Positions 18,930 to 30,006 of a stretch of DNA of 58,135 bases are shown here, piece by piece. Position numbers and translations under genes: made by a program. Below the pieces are notes generated by a model. It was not told the DNA's origin and searched no databases. It saw only the letters and a list, made by a program, of their open reading frames with translations. Source of the DNA: Streptococcus alactolyticus (GTDB taxonomy: Bacteria; Bacillota; Bacilli; Lactobacillales; Streptococcaceae); assembly GCF_012277075.1 (NCBI RefSeq), contig NZ_JAAXMT010000015.1, forward strand, positions 1 through 58,135, read 5' to 3'. Every line of letters starts with the position of its first letter. The stretch's first letter is position 1.

Positions 18930-21521
18930 TTATTTAGCGCCTGCAGGGCGTTTTTTCTTTCTAATGATATAATAACCACTAAATACTAAGACACCAGCTA
19001 GGGATAGGCAGGCACCTAATTGGAACCCTTCAGGGACATAAGTTAATGTGACTTGACCTTGTCCTGCTTTGACGTTGACTTTCATAAAGCCGTCTTGAGC
19101 TTTTGTTAGAGCGATTTTCTTGCCGTTTTGAGTGGCTGTCCATCCTTTATCATAAGGTATGGTAAAGAGGAGAGAACTGTCCTTGTCAGCAGTGTAGGTG
19201 GCTGTTATGGTGTTTTTAGAAGTGGTCACTTGAACCTCTTGCTGATTGAGTTTATCCATTGCTTTTTGGTAACTGTTTATGTCAAGGGCATAAAAGTTAG
19301 GTTGGTCAAAGGAAACTTGTTCATTTTCAGGGAAATGGAAGGTAATATCAATGGTTTGTCCTAGATAAAAATAACCAAGGTCAAATAAGCTATAAGCATT
19401 GTCTGTGGTGTAATTAGTTGTCTGTCCATTGACGGTTATTTGGACAGATTCGTTATTTTCATTAGAGAAAGTAATATTAGGCACGCTGACATATAATTGC
19501 GTATTGTCGGGGACGGTTACTTGGTAAGTAACTGCTGTGGTTACTTGCCCCTCGTAAGTTGTTGTAACACGGTTATTGAGCTGATTTGCCCCACTAATGA
19601 GTTGAGAAGGTAAGCGGGTATAAAATTTCTCTGATAATCCTGTCAAACGATTGATGAAATTGGTTTGGTTATCCAGTGTATTGACGGTAAATGTGACATC
19701 TTTGTAAATGCCATTGGTTAAGATAGCCAGCTGACTAGCGTTTTGGTTTTCATAAAGCATGACGTTGCCAGAGCCGTCATTGTAATTGAAGCCGTACTTA
19801 TTAACCCCAATTTCAGCGAGGTTGTACTTGATGCCAAATAAGCTATCCATTAGCAAGGTATTGTTTTGGTAACGCAGATTGAGGTTGGTCCCAGTTGATT
19901 TGAAACCTAGACGGTCTAGGGTGCTGCTAGAAGCGGTATTTCGAATAGATGAAAATTGCGAGATGCCGTTGTAATTGTATTTCATACTGTCGTTACCTGT
20001 CTGAGGAAGAAGTTCTTCCATACGGTAAAAGTTGCTATTTTCTGACTTGGTCTTCTTGACAAGCTTGTCAATGTCTGTCAAATAGCGTTCATAACTTTGA
20101 CGTGAAGGAAAGACCCATTCGTTGCCGAGAGCATTGATCTGATAGTAGGTATTAAGCGAAATTTCAAAGAGTGTAAACAAGAGTGTAAAGCCAACAAAAA
20201 TAGTTAAGGAAAGACTATTTTTCGCATAGCTAACCAAAAGGGTTATGTAGGCTAGCAAAAAAGAAAATGTAATCACAATCTGTGACGTTTCTAAAAACTT
20301 GTAGTGGCTTTTTAGTACCACGGTGGCAATCAATCCAATAGTAACAGGAATGATTCCAACAAGGTATTGTTTTAAGCTTAATTCTTCTAAGTGTGACAGT
20401 GTTTCAGCTGCTAATAAAATCACGAGGATAGAGAGGGTCCAAGAATAGCGATGAAGAAACATATTTGGCGAATGCATCCCTTGCCAAATAAGGTCCAAGG
20501 GTTCAAGGTAGAAACTAGTGATAAGAACAGTTATCATAAGCCCGTAAGCAAGGCGCGTTTGCCACTTAATTGACTTAATGCTAAAGAAAACAAGAGCTAA
20601 AATGAGGGGGAAAATACCGACATAAATCATCGGAATGGAACCAAATTTTGTAGTGTCGTAAGCACCAACGAAATTTTTAGCAAAAATATCTAAAAACCAA
20701 GAAGAGTCAGACAACCAGCCTGTAAAGGATGAAAATTCTTCCCCGTGTGTTGAAAGGTCTAAATAAGTTGGCAGTAGCATGATGCAACTTGATAAACCTG
20801 CTGCGATTGACATCACTGTAAAGTCTAAAAATTGACGTCCAACCACTCGCCATTTTAAGTTTTTACTGAGTTGAACGAGAAAATAAAGGGTAAGAAAGAT
20901 AGCAACCATGTAACCAAAATAGTAATTTTGGATAAAGAGAATGGTTAAGCTGACGTAGTAAAGAACGTATTTTTGCTGAGCCAACAAGCGATTTAACCCT
21001 AAAATAATCAAAGGGAGAAGGATGAAAACATCCAGCCACATATTGATTTCAATTTGGCTTATCGCAAAACTCATCAAGGCATAAGATGTTGATAAGATAA
21101 TGCTCAGTGGTTTTAACACTTTGGGATAGAGATGTCTTAGGCTGTAAAAACAAGAGAGCCCCATAGAACCAATCTTGAGCAAGGTCAAGATATAAATAGC
21201 ATCAGGCATTGTTTTTAAGCTAAAGAAATAAACGAGCGGCGAGAAGAAGCTCCCTAAATAATAACTTATCAAGGCGTAAAAGTTTAAACCTAGACCGCTG
21301 GTAAAGGTGTAAAAGAGGCTATCTGATCCATGTAAAATATTCCGTAAATTTTCAGCAAAAATGACATACTGATGAAAACCATCACTGGCTAAAATAGTCG
21401 TTTTGCTGTTGATGAAAATATCTTTGGAAAATAGGGTCACACCTAAAATAGCAACAGGCAAGATAAAGGCAATGAGGTAATAAAGGGTATTACGATTTGG
21501 TTTTAAAGATTTTAGTGTCAT
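18930..21521 (-). CDS. YfhO family polytopic membrane protein
   Basis: An 863-residue integral membrane protein of the YfhO family. It has roughly a dozen N-terminal transmembrane segments (residues about 15-480), a large extracytoplasmic domain (about 480-830) and a last transmembrane segment near the C-terminus followed by RKKKRP. In Bacillus and Listeria, members act in glycosylation of wall or lipoteichoic acids as GT-C-like glycosyltransferases. That role here is inference from the family. It is monocistronic, with a terminator on its 3' side. Confidence 0.85.
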   Translation of the reverse strand: MTLKSLKPNRNTLYYLIAFILPVAILGVTLFSKDIFINSKTTILASDGFHQYVIFAENLRNILHGSDSLFYTFTSGLGLNFYALISYYLGSFFSPLVYFFSLKTMPDAIYILTLLKIGSMGLSCFYSLRHLYPKVLKPLSIILSTSYALMSFAISQIEINMWLDVFILLPLIILGLNRLLAQQKYVLYYVSLTILFIQNYYFGYMVAIFLTLYFLVQLSKNLKWRVVGRQFLDFTVMSIAAGLSSCIMLLPTYLDLSTHGEEFSSFTGWLSDSSWFLDIFAKNFVGAYDTTKFGSIPMIYVGIFPLILALVFFSIKSIKWQTRLAYGLMITVLITSFYLEPLDLIWQGMHSPNMFLHRYSWTLSILVILLAAETLSHLEELSLKQYLVGIIPVTIGLIATVVLKSHYKFLETSQIVITFSFLLAYITLLVSYAKNSLSLTIFVGFTLLFTLFEISLNTYYQINALGNEWVFPSRQSYERYLTDIDKLVKKTKSENSNFYRMEELLPQTGNDSMKYNYNGISQFSSIRNTASSSTLDRLGFKSTGTNLNLRYQNNTLLMDSLFGIKYNLAEIGVNKYGFNYNDGSGNVMLYENQNASQLAILTNGIYKDVTFTVNTLDNQTNFINRLTGLSEKFYTRLPSQLISGANQLNNRVTTTYEGQVTTAVTYQVTVPDNTQLYVSVPNITFSNENNESVQITVNGQTTNYTTDNAYSLFDLGYFYLGQTIDITFHFPENEQVSFDQPNFYALDINSYQKAMDKLNQQEVQVTTSKNTITATYTADKDSSLLFTIPYDKGWTATQNGKKIALTKAQDGFMKVNVKAGQGQVTLTYVPEGFQLGACLSLAGVLVFSGYYIIRKKKRPAGAK

Positions 21522-21602
21522 GGCTTTAGTAAGACAGGTTGAGATACTAATCCCAACCTGTTTCCTTCTATAAGTATCAAAATGATGTGAAATGTGATTT
21601 TG

Positions 21603-23225
21603 TTAATCTTTCCAAAGTTCTTGGACTTTGGCTTGAATCTCTTCATTTTCAAGAAACTCATCATATGTTTCGTCGATACGGTCAATGACCCCATTTTTAG
21701 AAATCACAACGATGTGATTAGCAAGGGTTTGGATAAACTCATGGTCATGACTGGCAAAAATGATTGATTCTTTAAAGTCTTTCAAGCCGTCGTTCAAACT
21801 TGAGATAGATTCCAAGTCCAAGTGGTTAGTTGGGTCGTCAAGCACGAGAACATTTGATTTCAATAGCATCAACTTAGAAAGCATCACGCGCACTTTTTCT
21901 CCCCCTGACAACACGTTGACAGACTTGTTAACCTCATCACCAGAGAAAAGCATACGTCCAAGGAAACCACGAAGGAAGGTATTGTCGTCTTCTTCTTTTG
22001 AAGCAAATTGACGTAGCCATTCTAAGATAGATTCGCCAGATGCAAAATCACGTGAATTATCTTTTGGTAGGTAAGAGCGGCTAGTTGTCACACCCCATTT
22101 AATAGTACCTTCGTAGTCGATGTCATCCATCAAGGCACGAATCAAAGCAGTTGTTTGGATATCGTTTTGCCCGATGAAAGCAGTCTTGTCACCTGGTCGT
22201 AAAATAAAGCTGATATTGTCGATAACCGTTTCACCGTCGATTTTAACAGATAGGTTTTCGACTGTTAGCAAATCCTTACCGAGTTCACGCTCTGCATTAA
22301 ACTTGATAAATGGGTATTTACGGCTAGAAGGAACAATTTCCTCTAACTCAATTTTATCAAGCATTTTCTTACGTGATGTGGCTTGTTTTGATTTAGAAGC
22401 GTTGGCAGAGAAACGTGCCACAAATTCTTGCAATTCTTTGATTTTTTCTTCAGCTTTGGCATTACGGTCAGCTTGCAAACGAGCAGCTAGTTCTGAAGAT
22501 TGTTTCCAGAAGTCGTAGTTACCAACGTAAAGTTTAATTTTACCAAAGTCAAGGTCAGCCATGTGCGTGCACACTTTGTTTAGGAAGTGACGGTCATGGG
22601 AAACCACGATAACGGTATTTTCAAAATCAATCAAGAAATCTTCTAACCAAGAAATAGATTGGATGTCAAGACCGTTGGTTGGCTCGTCAAGAAGGAGCAC
22701 ATCAGGTTGCCCAAATAAAGCCTTAGCCAAAAGCACCTTAACCTTGTCCCCGTTTGCCAATTCGCTCATGTTTTGGTAGTGGAGGTCTTCTGAAATGTTA
22801 AGGTTTTGTAGAAGTTGTGAGGCTTCGCTTTCAGCTTCCCAACCACCAAGTTCAGCAAATTCACTTTCAAGTTCTGCCGCACGAACACCGTCTTCATCAG
22901 AAAAGTCAGCTTTCATGTAAATAGCATCTTTTTCTTTCATGATGTTATAAAGTTTTTCATTTCCCATGATAACTACATCAATGACACGTTCTTCTTCGTA
23001 GTCAAAGTGATTTTGGCGAAGAACAGACAAGCGTTCATTTGGTCCAAGTGAAACATGTCCAGTCGTTGGCTCGATATCTCCAGCTAAAATTTTTAGAAAT
23101 GTTGATTTTCCAGCACCGTTAGCCCCGATCAAGCCGTAGGTATTTCCAGCTGTAAAGTTGATGTTAACGTCATCAAATAATTTTCGATCACTAAAACGCA
23201 ATGATACATCAGAAACTGTAAGCAT
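21603..23225 (-). CDS. ABC-F family ATPase (YkpA/YbiT type)
   Basis: A soluble protein of 540 residues with two ABC domains and no membrane domain; ABC-F proteins act on ribosomes. Domain 1 has an intact Walker A (GANGAGKST), a signature-like ANGDK and Walker B with LLLDEPTNGLD. The linker (about 245-300) is basic and helical. In domain 2, the Walker A position reads GQNDIQTT, lacking the lysine and the glycines, while SGGEK and VLDDPTNHLD are kept. Length fits the YkpA/YbiT subgroup, not known resistance ABC-Fs. Confidence 0.88.
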   Translation of the reverse strand: MLTVSDVSLRFSDRKLFDDVNINFTAGNTYGLIGANGAGKSTFLKILAGDIEPTTGHVSLGPNERLSVLRQNHFDYEEERVIDVVIMGNEKLYNIMKEKDAIYMKADFSDEDGVRAAELESEFAELGGWEAESEASQLLQNLNISEDLHYQNMSELANGDKVKVLLAKALFGQPDVLLLDEPTNGLDIQSISWLEDFLIDFENTVIVVSHDRHFLNKVCTHMADLDFGKIKLYVGNYDFWKQSSELAARLQADRNAKAEEKIKELQEFVARFSANASKSKQATSRKKMLDKIELEEIVPSSRKYPFIKFNAERELGKDLLTVENLSVKIDGETVIDNISFILRPGDKTAFIGQNDIQTTALIRALMDDIDYEGTIKWGVTTSRSYLPKDNSRDFASGESILEWLRQFASKEEDDNTFLRGFLGRMLFSGDEVNKSVNVLSGGEKVRVMLSKLMLLKSNVLVLDDPTNHLDLESISSLNDGLKDFKESIIFASHDHEFIQTLANHIVVISKNGVIDRIDETYDEFLENEEIQAKVQELWKD

Positions 23226-23308
23226 TTGTCACCTCGTAATATTTATCTATGACCTTCATTGTACATGAAAAAGGCTTAATTTTCAATGTGCGAAAATTAA
23301 GCCTTATC

Positions 23309-24181
23309 CTACATTGGTAAAATCAAATCTTCATCGTCAAGAGCGTACTGTTTTTTCAGACTAAAGCCGCGTCCTCTGACGTGTGTGGCTGGCATGATGA
23401 CCACAAAAGCTGTTGGGTCAATGCTTAAAATATTCTTTTCTAGTCGTGATACTTCCTGAATAGAAACCGTAGTCATCAACATGGTTTTATTTTTCCCAGA
23501 GTAGCCACCTGTGATGGGAATTTCAGAAACCCCTCTATCTGCCTTAGTAGCAATGTATTCTTTGATGGCTTGGTTTTTTGGGGAAATAATCATAACATTA
23601 CGTGACGAAGTCACCCCAATTTGCATGCTATTGACCACGTAACCAATGACAAGCAGGCCGATAATAGAATACATGACCGTATCAATATCAAAGGCAATAA
23701 AGCCCATAGCCACACTAAAACCATCAACAATGGTCATGGCAACTGCAAGAGGAAGGGGAGTGTATTTGTGCAAGATTTGTGTGAGAATACCTGTTCCCCC
23801 TGTTGATGAATTACCCCAAAAAACAACACCTAACCCAAAACCACAAATAATGCCTCCAAAAATAGCCGCGAGCAAGGTATTGTCCGTCAGATTTGGAAGT
23901 CCTTCGGTTAATTTGACAAAGATGGAATAAATCCAAGAACCATAAACCGTTTTAAAGAAGATTTCGCGACCCAAAAAGAACCAACAAGCCAGTAACAAAG
24001 GGAAATTGGACAAGAGCACAAAATCCCCTGTATTCCAACCAAACAAGGCTTTAAAACTGACTGCAAGTCCCACAACGCCACCAGAAGCGATGTGATTTTC
24101 TAGGAAAAAAGTGTTAAAGCCAACAGCGGCAATCAGTGACCCAGTCGTCACCAATCCAATATCTATCAATCTCTTTTTCAT
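23309..24181 (-). CDS. YitT family membrane protein
   Basis: A 290-residue protein with five or six transmembrane segments in the first 190 residues (DUF161/YitT) and a C-terminal cytoplasmic DUF2179 domain (about 200-285, GYSGKNKTMLMTTV). Such proteins are widespread in Firmicutes, and their transport or signalling role is unproven. It is divergent from the T-box-trpS unit. Confidence 0.87.
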   Translation of the reverse strand: MKKRLIDIGLVTTGSLIAAVGFNTFFLENHIASGGVVGLAVSFKALFGWNTGDFVLLSNFPLLLACWFFLGREIFFKTVYGSWIYSIFVKLTEGLPNLTDNTLLAAIFGGIICGFGLGVVFWGNSSTGGTGILTQILHKYTPLPLAVAMTIVDGFSVAMGFIAFDIDTVMYSIIGLLVIGYVVNSMQIGVTSSRNVMIISPKNQAIKEYIATKADRGVSEIPITGGYSGKNKTMLMTTVSIQEVSRLEKNILSIDPTAFVVIMPATHVRGRGFSLKKQYALDDEDLILPM

Positions 24182-24318
24182 TAGAACTCCTCAAAAGCGA
24201 AATAGCCTGATATACAAGCGTTTCTATTATGACAAAGAAGTGTCACCGCGTCAAGATTTGTCGCCTCAATTCGGTGTAAAATCCGTTTTTCCATTTTTAG
24301 TGGAAAGCGTCGCTCAAC

Positions 24319-24347
24319 TTGACAAAAAAAGGATAATTTCATAGAAT
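24319..24347 (+). promoter_or_regulatory. trpS promoter
   Basis: TTGACA (24319-24324) and TAGAAT (24342-24347), spacer exactly 17, placing the transcript start near 24354 at the beginning of the T-box leader. Confidence 0.85.
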
Positions 24348-24353
24348 AAAGAA

Positions 24354-24571
24354 GATTCAGAAAAGTAATACAAAGTGGGACTTTTAGAGAGCTGATGGTG
24401 CTGAGAATCAGTAGTCTTTTTGTATGAATGGGCTGATGTTTGACAAAAGGGATTTACACGGTTGTAAATCTTGCATAGTGGTAAAGAGATGATAAGCTTT
24501 TCTATCAATTGAGGTGGTACCGCGTATCCATGACGCCCTCACGTAGTGATGCTACGTGAGGCTATTTTTAT
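24354..24571 (+). promoter_or_regulatory. T-box leader (tryptophan-specific) of trpS
   Basis: A tRNA-sensing riboswitch. Stem I carries GAGAGCTGATGG and the distal loop region. The likely specifier TGG (24429-24431, in GAATGGGC) codes for tryptophan. The T-box sequence TTGAGGTGGTACCGCG is at 24509-24524. The terminator CCTCACGTAG/CTACGTGAGG (24537-24561) is followed by a U-rich tract. Uncharged tRNA-Trp should favour the antiterminator and allow trpS expression. Confidence 0.95.
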
Positions 24572-24598
24572 GTTTACAATAAATATTGAGGTGATAAA

Positions 24599-25621
24599 AT
24601 GACTAAACCTATTATTTTAACAGGCGACCGTCCAACAGGAAAATTGCACTTGGGACATTATGTTGGAAGCCTAAAAAATCGTGTCTTGTTGCAAAATGAA
24701 GACAAGTACGACATGTTTGTTTTCTTGGCAGACCAACAAGCTTTGACTGACCATGCCAAAGAATCAGAAATCATTCGAGAATCTGTCGGAAACGTAGCTT
24801 TGGATTACTTATCTGTGGGACTTGACCCTGCTAAATCAACCATTTTCATTCAAAGTCAAATCCCAGAATTGGCTGAATTGACCATGTATTACATGAATTT
24901 GGTATCACTAGCACGTTTGGAACGCAACCCAACCGTTAAAAGTGAAATTGCCCAAAAAGGCTTTGGTAGCTCTATCCCAACAGGTTTCTTGGTTTACCCA
25001 ATTTCTCAGGCTGCAGATATTACCGCTTTTAAAGCCAATTATGTGCCAGTTGGAAATGACCAAAAACCGATGATTGAGCAAACACGTGAAATCGTACGCA
25101 GTTTCAATCATACCTATAAAACCGATATTTTGGTAGAACCAGAAGGGATTTTCCCAGAAAACGAAGTAGCTGGACGTTTGCCAGGTTTAGATGGCAATGC
25201 CAAAATGTCTAAATCACTTGGCAATGGCATTTACTTGTCTGATGACGCGGATACTGTTCGTAAAAAAGTGATGAGCATGTACACTGATCCTAATCACGTG
25301 CGTGTGGAGGATCCAGGTCAAATTGAAGGCAATATGGTCTTTTATTACCTTGATATTTTTGGACGCGAGGAAGATCAAGCCGATATTGCAGCCATGAAAG
25401 AACACTACCAACGTGGTGGTCTTGGGGATGTTAAAACCAAACGTTACTTGCTAGAAATCTTGGAACGTGAATTAGCTCCTATTCGCGAACGTCGCTTAGA
25501 ATATGCCAAAGACATGGGCGAAGTTTTCCGCATGCTAGAAAAAGGCAGCGAAGCAGCGCGTGAAGTGGTTGGTCAGACCCTATCAGAAGTCAAAGCAGCT
25601 ATGGGTATCAACTATTTTTAA
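24599..25621 (+). CDS. trpS: Tryptophanyl-tRNA synthetase
   Basis: Class Ic aminoacyl-tRNA synthetase of 340 residues. The HIGH-type motif is in TGKLHLGHY (about residues 13-21) and KMSKS in AKMSKSLGN (about 201-209). It is controlled by the T-box upstream and monocistronic, with a terminator 30 bases after the stop. Confidence 0.98.
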   Translation: MTKPIILTGDRPTGKLHLGHYVGSLKNRVLLQNEDKYDMFVFLADQQALTDHAKESEIIRESVGNVALDYLSVGLDPAKSTIFIQSQIPELAELTMYYMNLVSLARLERNPTVKSEIAQKGFGSSIPTGFLVYPISQAADITAFKANYVPVGNDQKPMIEQTREIVRSFNHTYKTDILVEPEGIFPENEVAGRLPGLDGNAKMSKSLGNGIYLSDDADTVRKKVMSMYTDPNHVRVEDPGQIEGNMVFYYLDIFGREEDQADIAAMKEHYQRGGLGDVKTKRYLLEILERELAPIRERRLEYAKDMGEVFRMLEKGSEAAREVVGQTLSEVKAAMGINYF

Positions 25622-25650
25622 TCATTGTTAGACAGGCTATTAGCAGTTTA

Positions 25651-25682
25651 AATCCAAAAGTCATCAGGCTTTTGGATTTTTT
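25651..25682 (+). terminator. trpS terminator
   Basis: AATCCAAAAG-tcatcagg-CTTTTGGATT followed by TTTT. Confidence 0.9.
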
Positions 25683-25756
25683 GTTTTTTCAGGGAAAAAG
25701 GCTTTAACATCCTTTTTTAACGTTTATAGTTAAATTAAAAAATTGAATTTAGTTTA

Positions 25757-25784
25757 TTGACAAATGATTTTAGCATGATATGAT
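25757..25784 (+). promoter_or_regulatory. guaB promoter
   Basis: TTGACA (25757-25762) and TATGAT (25779-25784), spacer 16, leaving a leader of about 60 bases. No purine riboswitch fold was recognised. Confidence 0.75.
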
Positions 25785-25850
25785 AGTAACAACAAAAGTA
25801 AGCTGGGATTGGAATTCCCTAAGTACTAGCATAGAAAAGAGGGTTAATAA

Positions 25851-27332
<1,482 letters not shown>

Positions 27333-27353
27333 TTTAAAAAATACGATGATACT

Positions 27354-27379
27354 AGAGAGGACAAGCGTCCTCTCTTTTT
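27354..27379 (+). terminator. guaB terminator
   Basis: AGAGAGGAC-aagc-GTCCTCTCT followed by TTTT. Confidence 0.92.
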
Positions 27380-27403
27380 ATTTGACATAAATCCATTATT
27401 TCC

Positions 27404-27433
27404 TTTACAAAATAATGAAAATTATGGTAAAAT
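27404..27433 (+). promoter_or_regulatory. Promoter of the sugar-transporter gene
   Basis: TTTACA (27404-27409) and TAAAAT (27428-27433), spacer 18. Confidence 0.6.
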
Positions 27434-27477
27434 ATATAACTATGTTTACAAAAAAAGTTTAAAAAATTTTCATCATA

Positions 27478-27493
27478 ATGTAAACGGATACTT
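27478..27493 (+). promoter_or_regulatory. Candidate cre site (CcpA operator)
   Basis: ATGTAAACGGATACTT matches the consensus WTGNAARCGNWWWCAW at all but one position. It lies about 40 bases downstream of the likely transcript start, a roadblock-type position for catabolite repression. Confidence 0.6.
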
Positions 27494-27532
27494 TTTAAAC
27501 TATTTGTAAATCAAGATAATAAAGGAGAAGAC

Positions 27533-28399
27533 ATGCAAGGTATTTTATATGCATTAGTTCCTATGTTCGCATGGGGAAGTATTGGTTTTGTTAGTAATAA
27601 AATTGGTGGTAAACCCAATCAACAAACGTTAGGGATGACATTAGGTGCCCTTTTGTTTGCATTTGTGGTTTGGTTGTTTGTTCGACCAGAAATGTCAGTT
27701 TCCCTCTGGGTTTTCGGTATCATTGGGGGAATGCTTTGGTCTATGGGGCAAAACGGTCAATTCCATGCCATGCAGTATATGGGGGTTTCTGTCGGGAATC
27801 CATTGTCTAGTGGTGCCCAATTGGTATTTGGTAGCTTGATTGGTGCTATTGTCTTTGGTGAATGGAGCAAACCAATTCAATACACACTTGGTATCATTGC
27901 CCTAATCTTATTGGTTATCGGATTCTACTTTACAAGTAAACGTGATTCTGACAACGCTGAAACAAATGAAATGACAGACTTTGGTAAAGGTTTCCGTGCC
28001 TTAACTTACTCAACTGTTGGTTATTTGTCATACACGATTTTGTTTAACAACATCATGAAATTTGACGCACTAGCTGTTATTTTCCCAATGTCAGTTGGTA
28101 TGGTTTTGGGAGCTATGATTTTCATGAAATTCCGAATTCAATTTGAACCAGTTGTTCTTAAAAATACCTTGGTTGGTTTGATGTGGGGAGTTGGTAACAT
28201 CTTTATGCTTTTAGCTGCTGCTAAAGCAGGATTGGCTATTGCCTTTAGTTTCTCACAATTAGGGGTTGTCATTTCTATCGTTGGTGGTATCTTGTTCTTG
28301 GGAGAAACCAAAACACGCAAGGAAATGCGTTGGTTGACCATTGGTATTGCTTGCTTCATCGTCGGAGCAGTCTTACTTGGATTTGTTAAATCATATTAA
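27533..28399 (+). CDS. GRP family sugar transporter (GlcU/RbsU type)
   Basis: A 288-residue membrane protein with ten predicted transmembrane helices and no signal peptide, of the glucose/ribose porter family within the drug/metabolite superfamily. It starts MQGILYALVPMFAWGSIGF, typical of this group, and has a strong AAGGAGAAG site. Members are proton-linked uptake systems for glucose or ribose; the substrate here is not determinable. The cre site fits a sugar role. It is monocistronic and convergent with recF. Confidence 0.85.
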   Translation: MQGILYALVPMFAWGSIGFVSNKIGGKPNQQTLGMTLGALLFAFVVWLFVRPEMSVSLWVFGIIGGMLWSMGQNGQFHAMQYMGVSVGNPLSSGAQLVFGSLIGAIVFGEWSKPIQYTLGIIALILLVIGFYFTSKRDSDNAETNEMTDFGKGFRALTYSTVGYLSYTILFNNIMKFDALAVIFPMSVGMVLGAMIFMKFRIQFEPVVLKNTLVGLMWGVGNIFMLLAAAKAGLAIAFSFSQLGVVISIVGGILFLGETKTRKEMRWLTIGIACFIVGAVLLGFVKSY

Positions 28400-28429
28400 G
28401 CCTTGACAACTTTGTCAACGTAAGCAATA

Positions 28430-28459
28430 AAAAAGCTGAGTCTTAAGACTCAGCTTTTT
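28430..28459. terminator. Bidirectional terminator between the sugar transporter and recF
   Basis: AAAAAGCTGAGTCTTAAGACTCAGCTTTTT is a perfect palindrome with T runs on both strands. Its right half encodes the last five codons and stop of recF (minus strand). Confidence 0.9.
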
Positions 28460-29546
28460 CTTGTATCACGCCGTTAGTAACGGTAAAGACTTTTAGGTCT
28501 TTTGGTTTTTGGGTAAGATGGTCAAGGCTTGTCGTAGTGATGAAGGTTTGAACGTTCTTTTCAATAATCATTTTGAGCAATTCTGTTTGACGGTAATTGT
28601 CCAACTCACTCATCACGTCATCAAGTAATAAAATAGGATAATCGCCTGTATTTTGTTGGATAAGTTCCACCTCTGCCATTTTAAGAGACAAGATTAGGCT
28701 TCTATGCTGTCCCTGACTGCCAAAACCAGCGGGCATATCGTTGATAAAAAAGGCTAAATCATCCCGATGTGGTCCAACGCTGGTCGTTTTTTTGAGTAAA
28801 TCACGTTGGCGTGCTTTTTGCAAAGCTTGTAAAAAATGTTCTTTTAAGTTCGTTGTTTCTGTAAATGGAATGGAAGATTTGTAGTGTATTTTCAGGTGCT
28901 CTGTTTGGTTTGAAATGGTGTGATGGTAGCGGTCAGCTTCTTGTTCCATACTGGCTATAAATTGCAACCGTTGCTGGATGACGCGGCTACCAAATTCTGC
29001 TAATTGCTCATCCAAAACGTCTAAAAACTGAGCGTCCACTTTTGCTGCTGTTTTGAGATAGGTATTGCGCTGCTTTAGCACATGGTTGTACTGGGATAAA
29101 TCAGATAGGTAAATCGGTTTAATTTGCCCCAAATCAATATCTACGAACTTACGACGCAAGCTAGGTGACCCTTTGATAAGTTGTAAATCCTCAGGAGCAA
29201 ACAAAACAACGGTCATTGTTCCGATGTAATCAGACAGTTTGGCTTGTTTGAGGTGATTGACCTTGGTGAAGCGCCCTTTGCTTGACAGCTGAATATCCAA
29301 GGTTGTTCGACCGTTGGAACGCTGCAACAAACCTGATACCGAAAGGTCTTGCTGTTGAAAATGAATGAGTTCCTTATCTGTTCGTGTGCGGTGGCTTCTG
29401 GTCAGAGCTAAAAAATAAATGGCTTCAAGGAAATTCGTTTTTCCTTGGGCATTTTTACCAAGAAGGACATTCAAACCAGAAGAAAAGGTCAATTCTTCTT
29501 GAGTGTAATTGCGGTAGTTTTTTAAAGTGATTTTTTGAATCCACAT
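28443..29546 (-). CDS. recF: DNA replication and repair protein RecF
   Basis: SMC-like ATPase that helps load RecA at gaps via RecOR. The 367-residue protein has Walker A ([15 protein letters not shown]), the signature-like [15 protein letters not shown] and Walker B ([13 protein letters not shown]). It begins one base after the yaaA stop. Here yaaA-recF lies about 13 kb from dnaA-dnaN, unlike Bacillus where they are adjacent. Confidence 0.97.
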   Translation of the reverse strand: MWIQKITLKNYRNYTQEELTFSSGLNVLLGKNAQGKTNFLEAIYFLALTRSHRTRTDKELIHFQQQDLSVSGLLQRSNGRTTLDIQLSSKGRFTKVNHLKQAKLSDYIGTMTVVLFAPEDLQLIKGSPSLRRKFVDIDLGQIKPIYLSDLSQYNHVLKQRNTYLKTAAKVDAQFLDVLDEQLAEFGSRVIQQRLQFIASMEQEADRYHHTISNQTEHLKIHYKSSIPFTETTNLKEHFLQALQKARQRDLLKKTTSVGPHRDDLAFFINDMPAGFGSQGQHRSLILSLKMAEVELIQQNTGDYPILLLDDVMSELDNYRQTELLKMIIEKNVQTFITTTSLDHLTQKPKDLKVFTVTNGVIQEKAES

Positions 29547-29547
29547 G

Positions 29548-29919
29548 TTAAGTTCCTGGGAAACGAACTGGCTTGCGTGTTTTATTTTGTTTTGGTTGGT
29601 CTTTCTTGGTTTTGGTTTTTGCTTGCTTATTCAAGGTTTTAACCAAGTCAGCCACACGTTTTTTTTCAGCCATTTCTTGTTGGTGTTCTTCTTTTTCAGC
29701 AGGTGTTGGTTCTACGATTTCAATTTCAAGGGCATCGTGTGGGATTGTAATAACATCACCAACACGAAGTTTTTTTCCACGGCGTTTTTCATCCTCTCCA
29801 TTAAAAAGTACAGCGGTTTCAGCCAAGTAGCCTTTGACAGCACCTCCGCTTTTGATAATGCCAAGTTCTTTTAACAAGGCTTGTAAGGTGATAAAATCAT
29901 CAAATAATGTATATTTCAT
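29548..29919 (-). CDS. yaaA: S4-domain protein YaaA
   Basis: Small RNA-binding S4-like protein paired with recF across Firmicutes. The start at [21 protein letters not shown] gives 123 residues and has GGAG six bases upstream; an ATG eight codons back is less likely. The S4-like core is residues 1-70 ([20 protein letters not shown]). A Lys-rich tail of about 50 residues ([16 protein letters not shown]) is probably disordered and may bind RNA. In Bacillus, YaaA is linked to 50S assembly. Confidence 0.9.
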   Translation of the reverse strand: MKYTLFDDFITLQALLKELGIIKSGGAVKGYLAETAVLFNGEDEKRRGKKLRVGDVITIPHDALEIEIVEPTPAEKEEHQQEMAEKKRVADLVKTLNKQAKTKTKKDQPKQNKTRKPVRFPGT

Positions 29920-29946
29920 TGCATTCTCCATTCTGTAGTCCAAGTA

Positions 29947-29970
29947 ATTATAACATAAACATGGTATAAT
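29947..29970. promoter_or_regulatory. Back-to-back promoters for yaaA (minus) and yfmF (plus)
   Basis: Extended -10 TGTTATAAT on the minus strand (-10 hexamer 29947-29952) and TGGTATAAT on the plus strand (hexamer 29965-29970). The hexamers are only 12 bases apart. Confidence 0.65.
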
Positions 29971-30006
29971 TTTAGGTAATTAAGGTTTTTTAGTAAGGAA
30001 TTTATC

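Noticed and set aside
25785..25850. Purine riboswitch before guaB
   Set aside because: The leader is only about 60 bases and shows no aptamer core or terminator.
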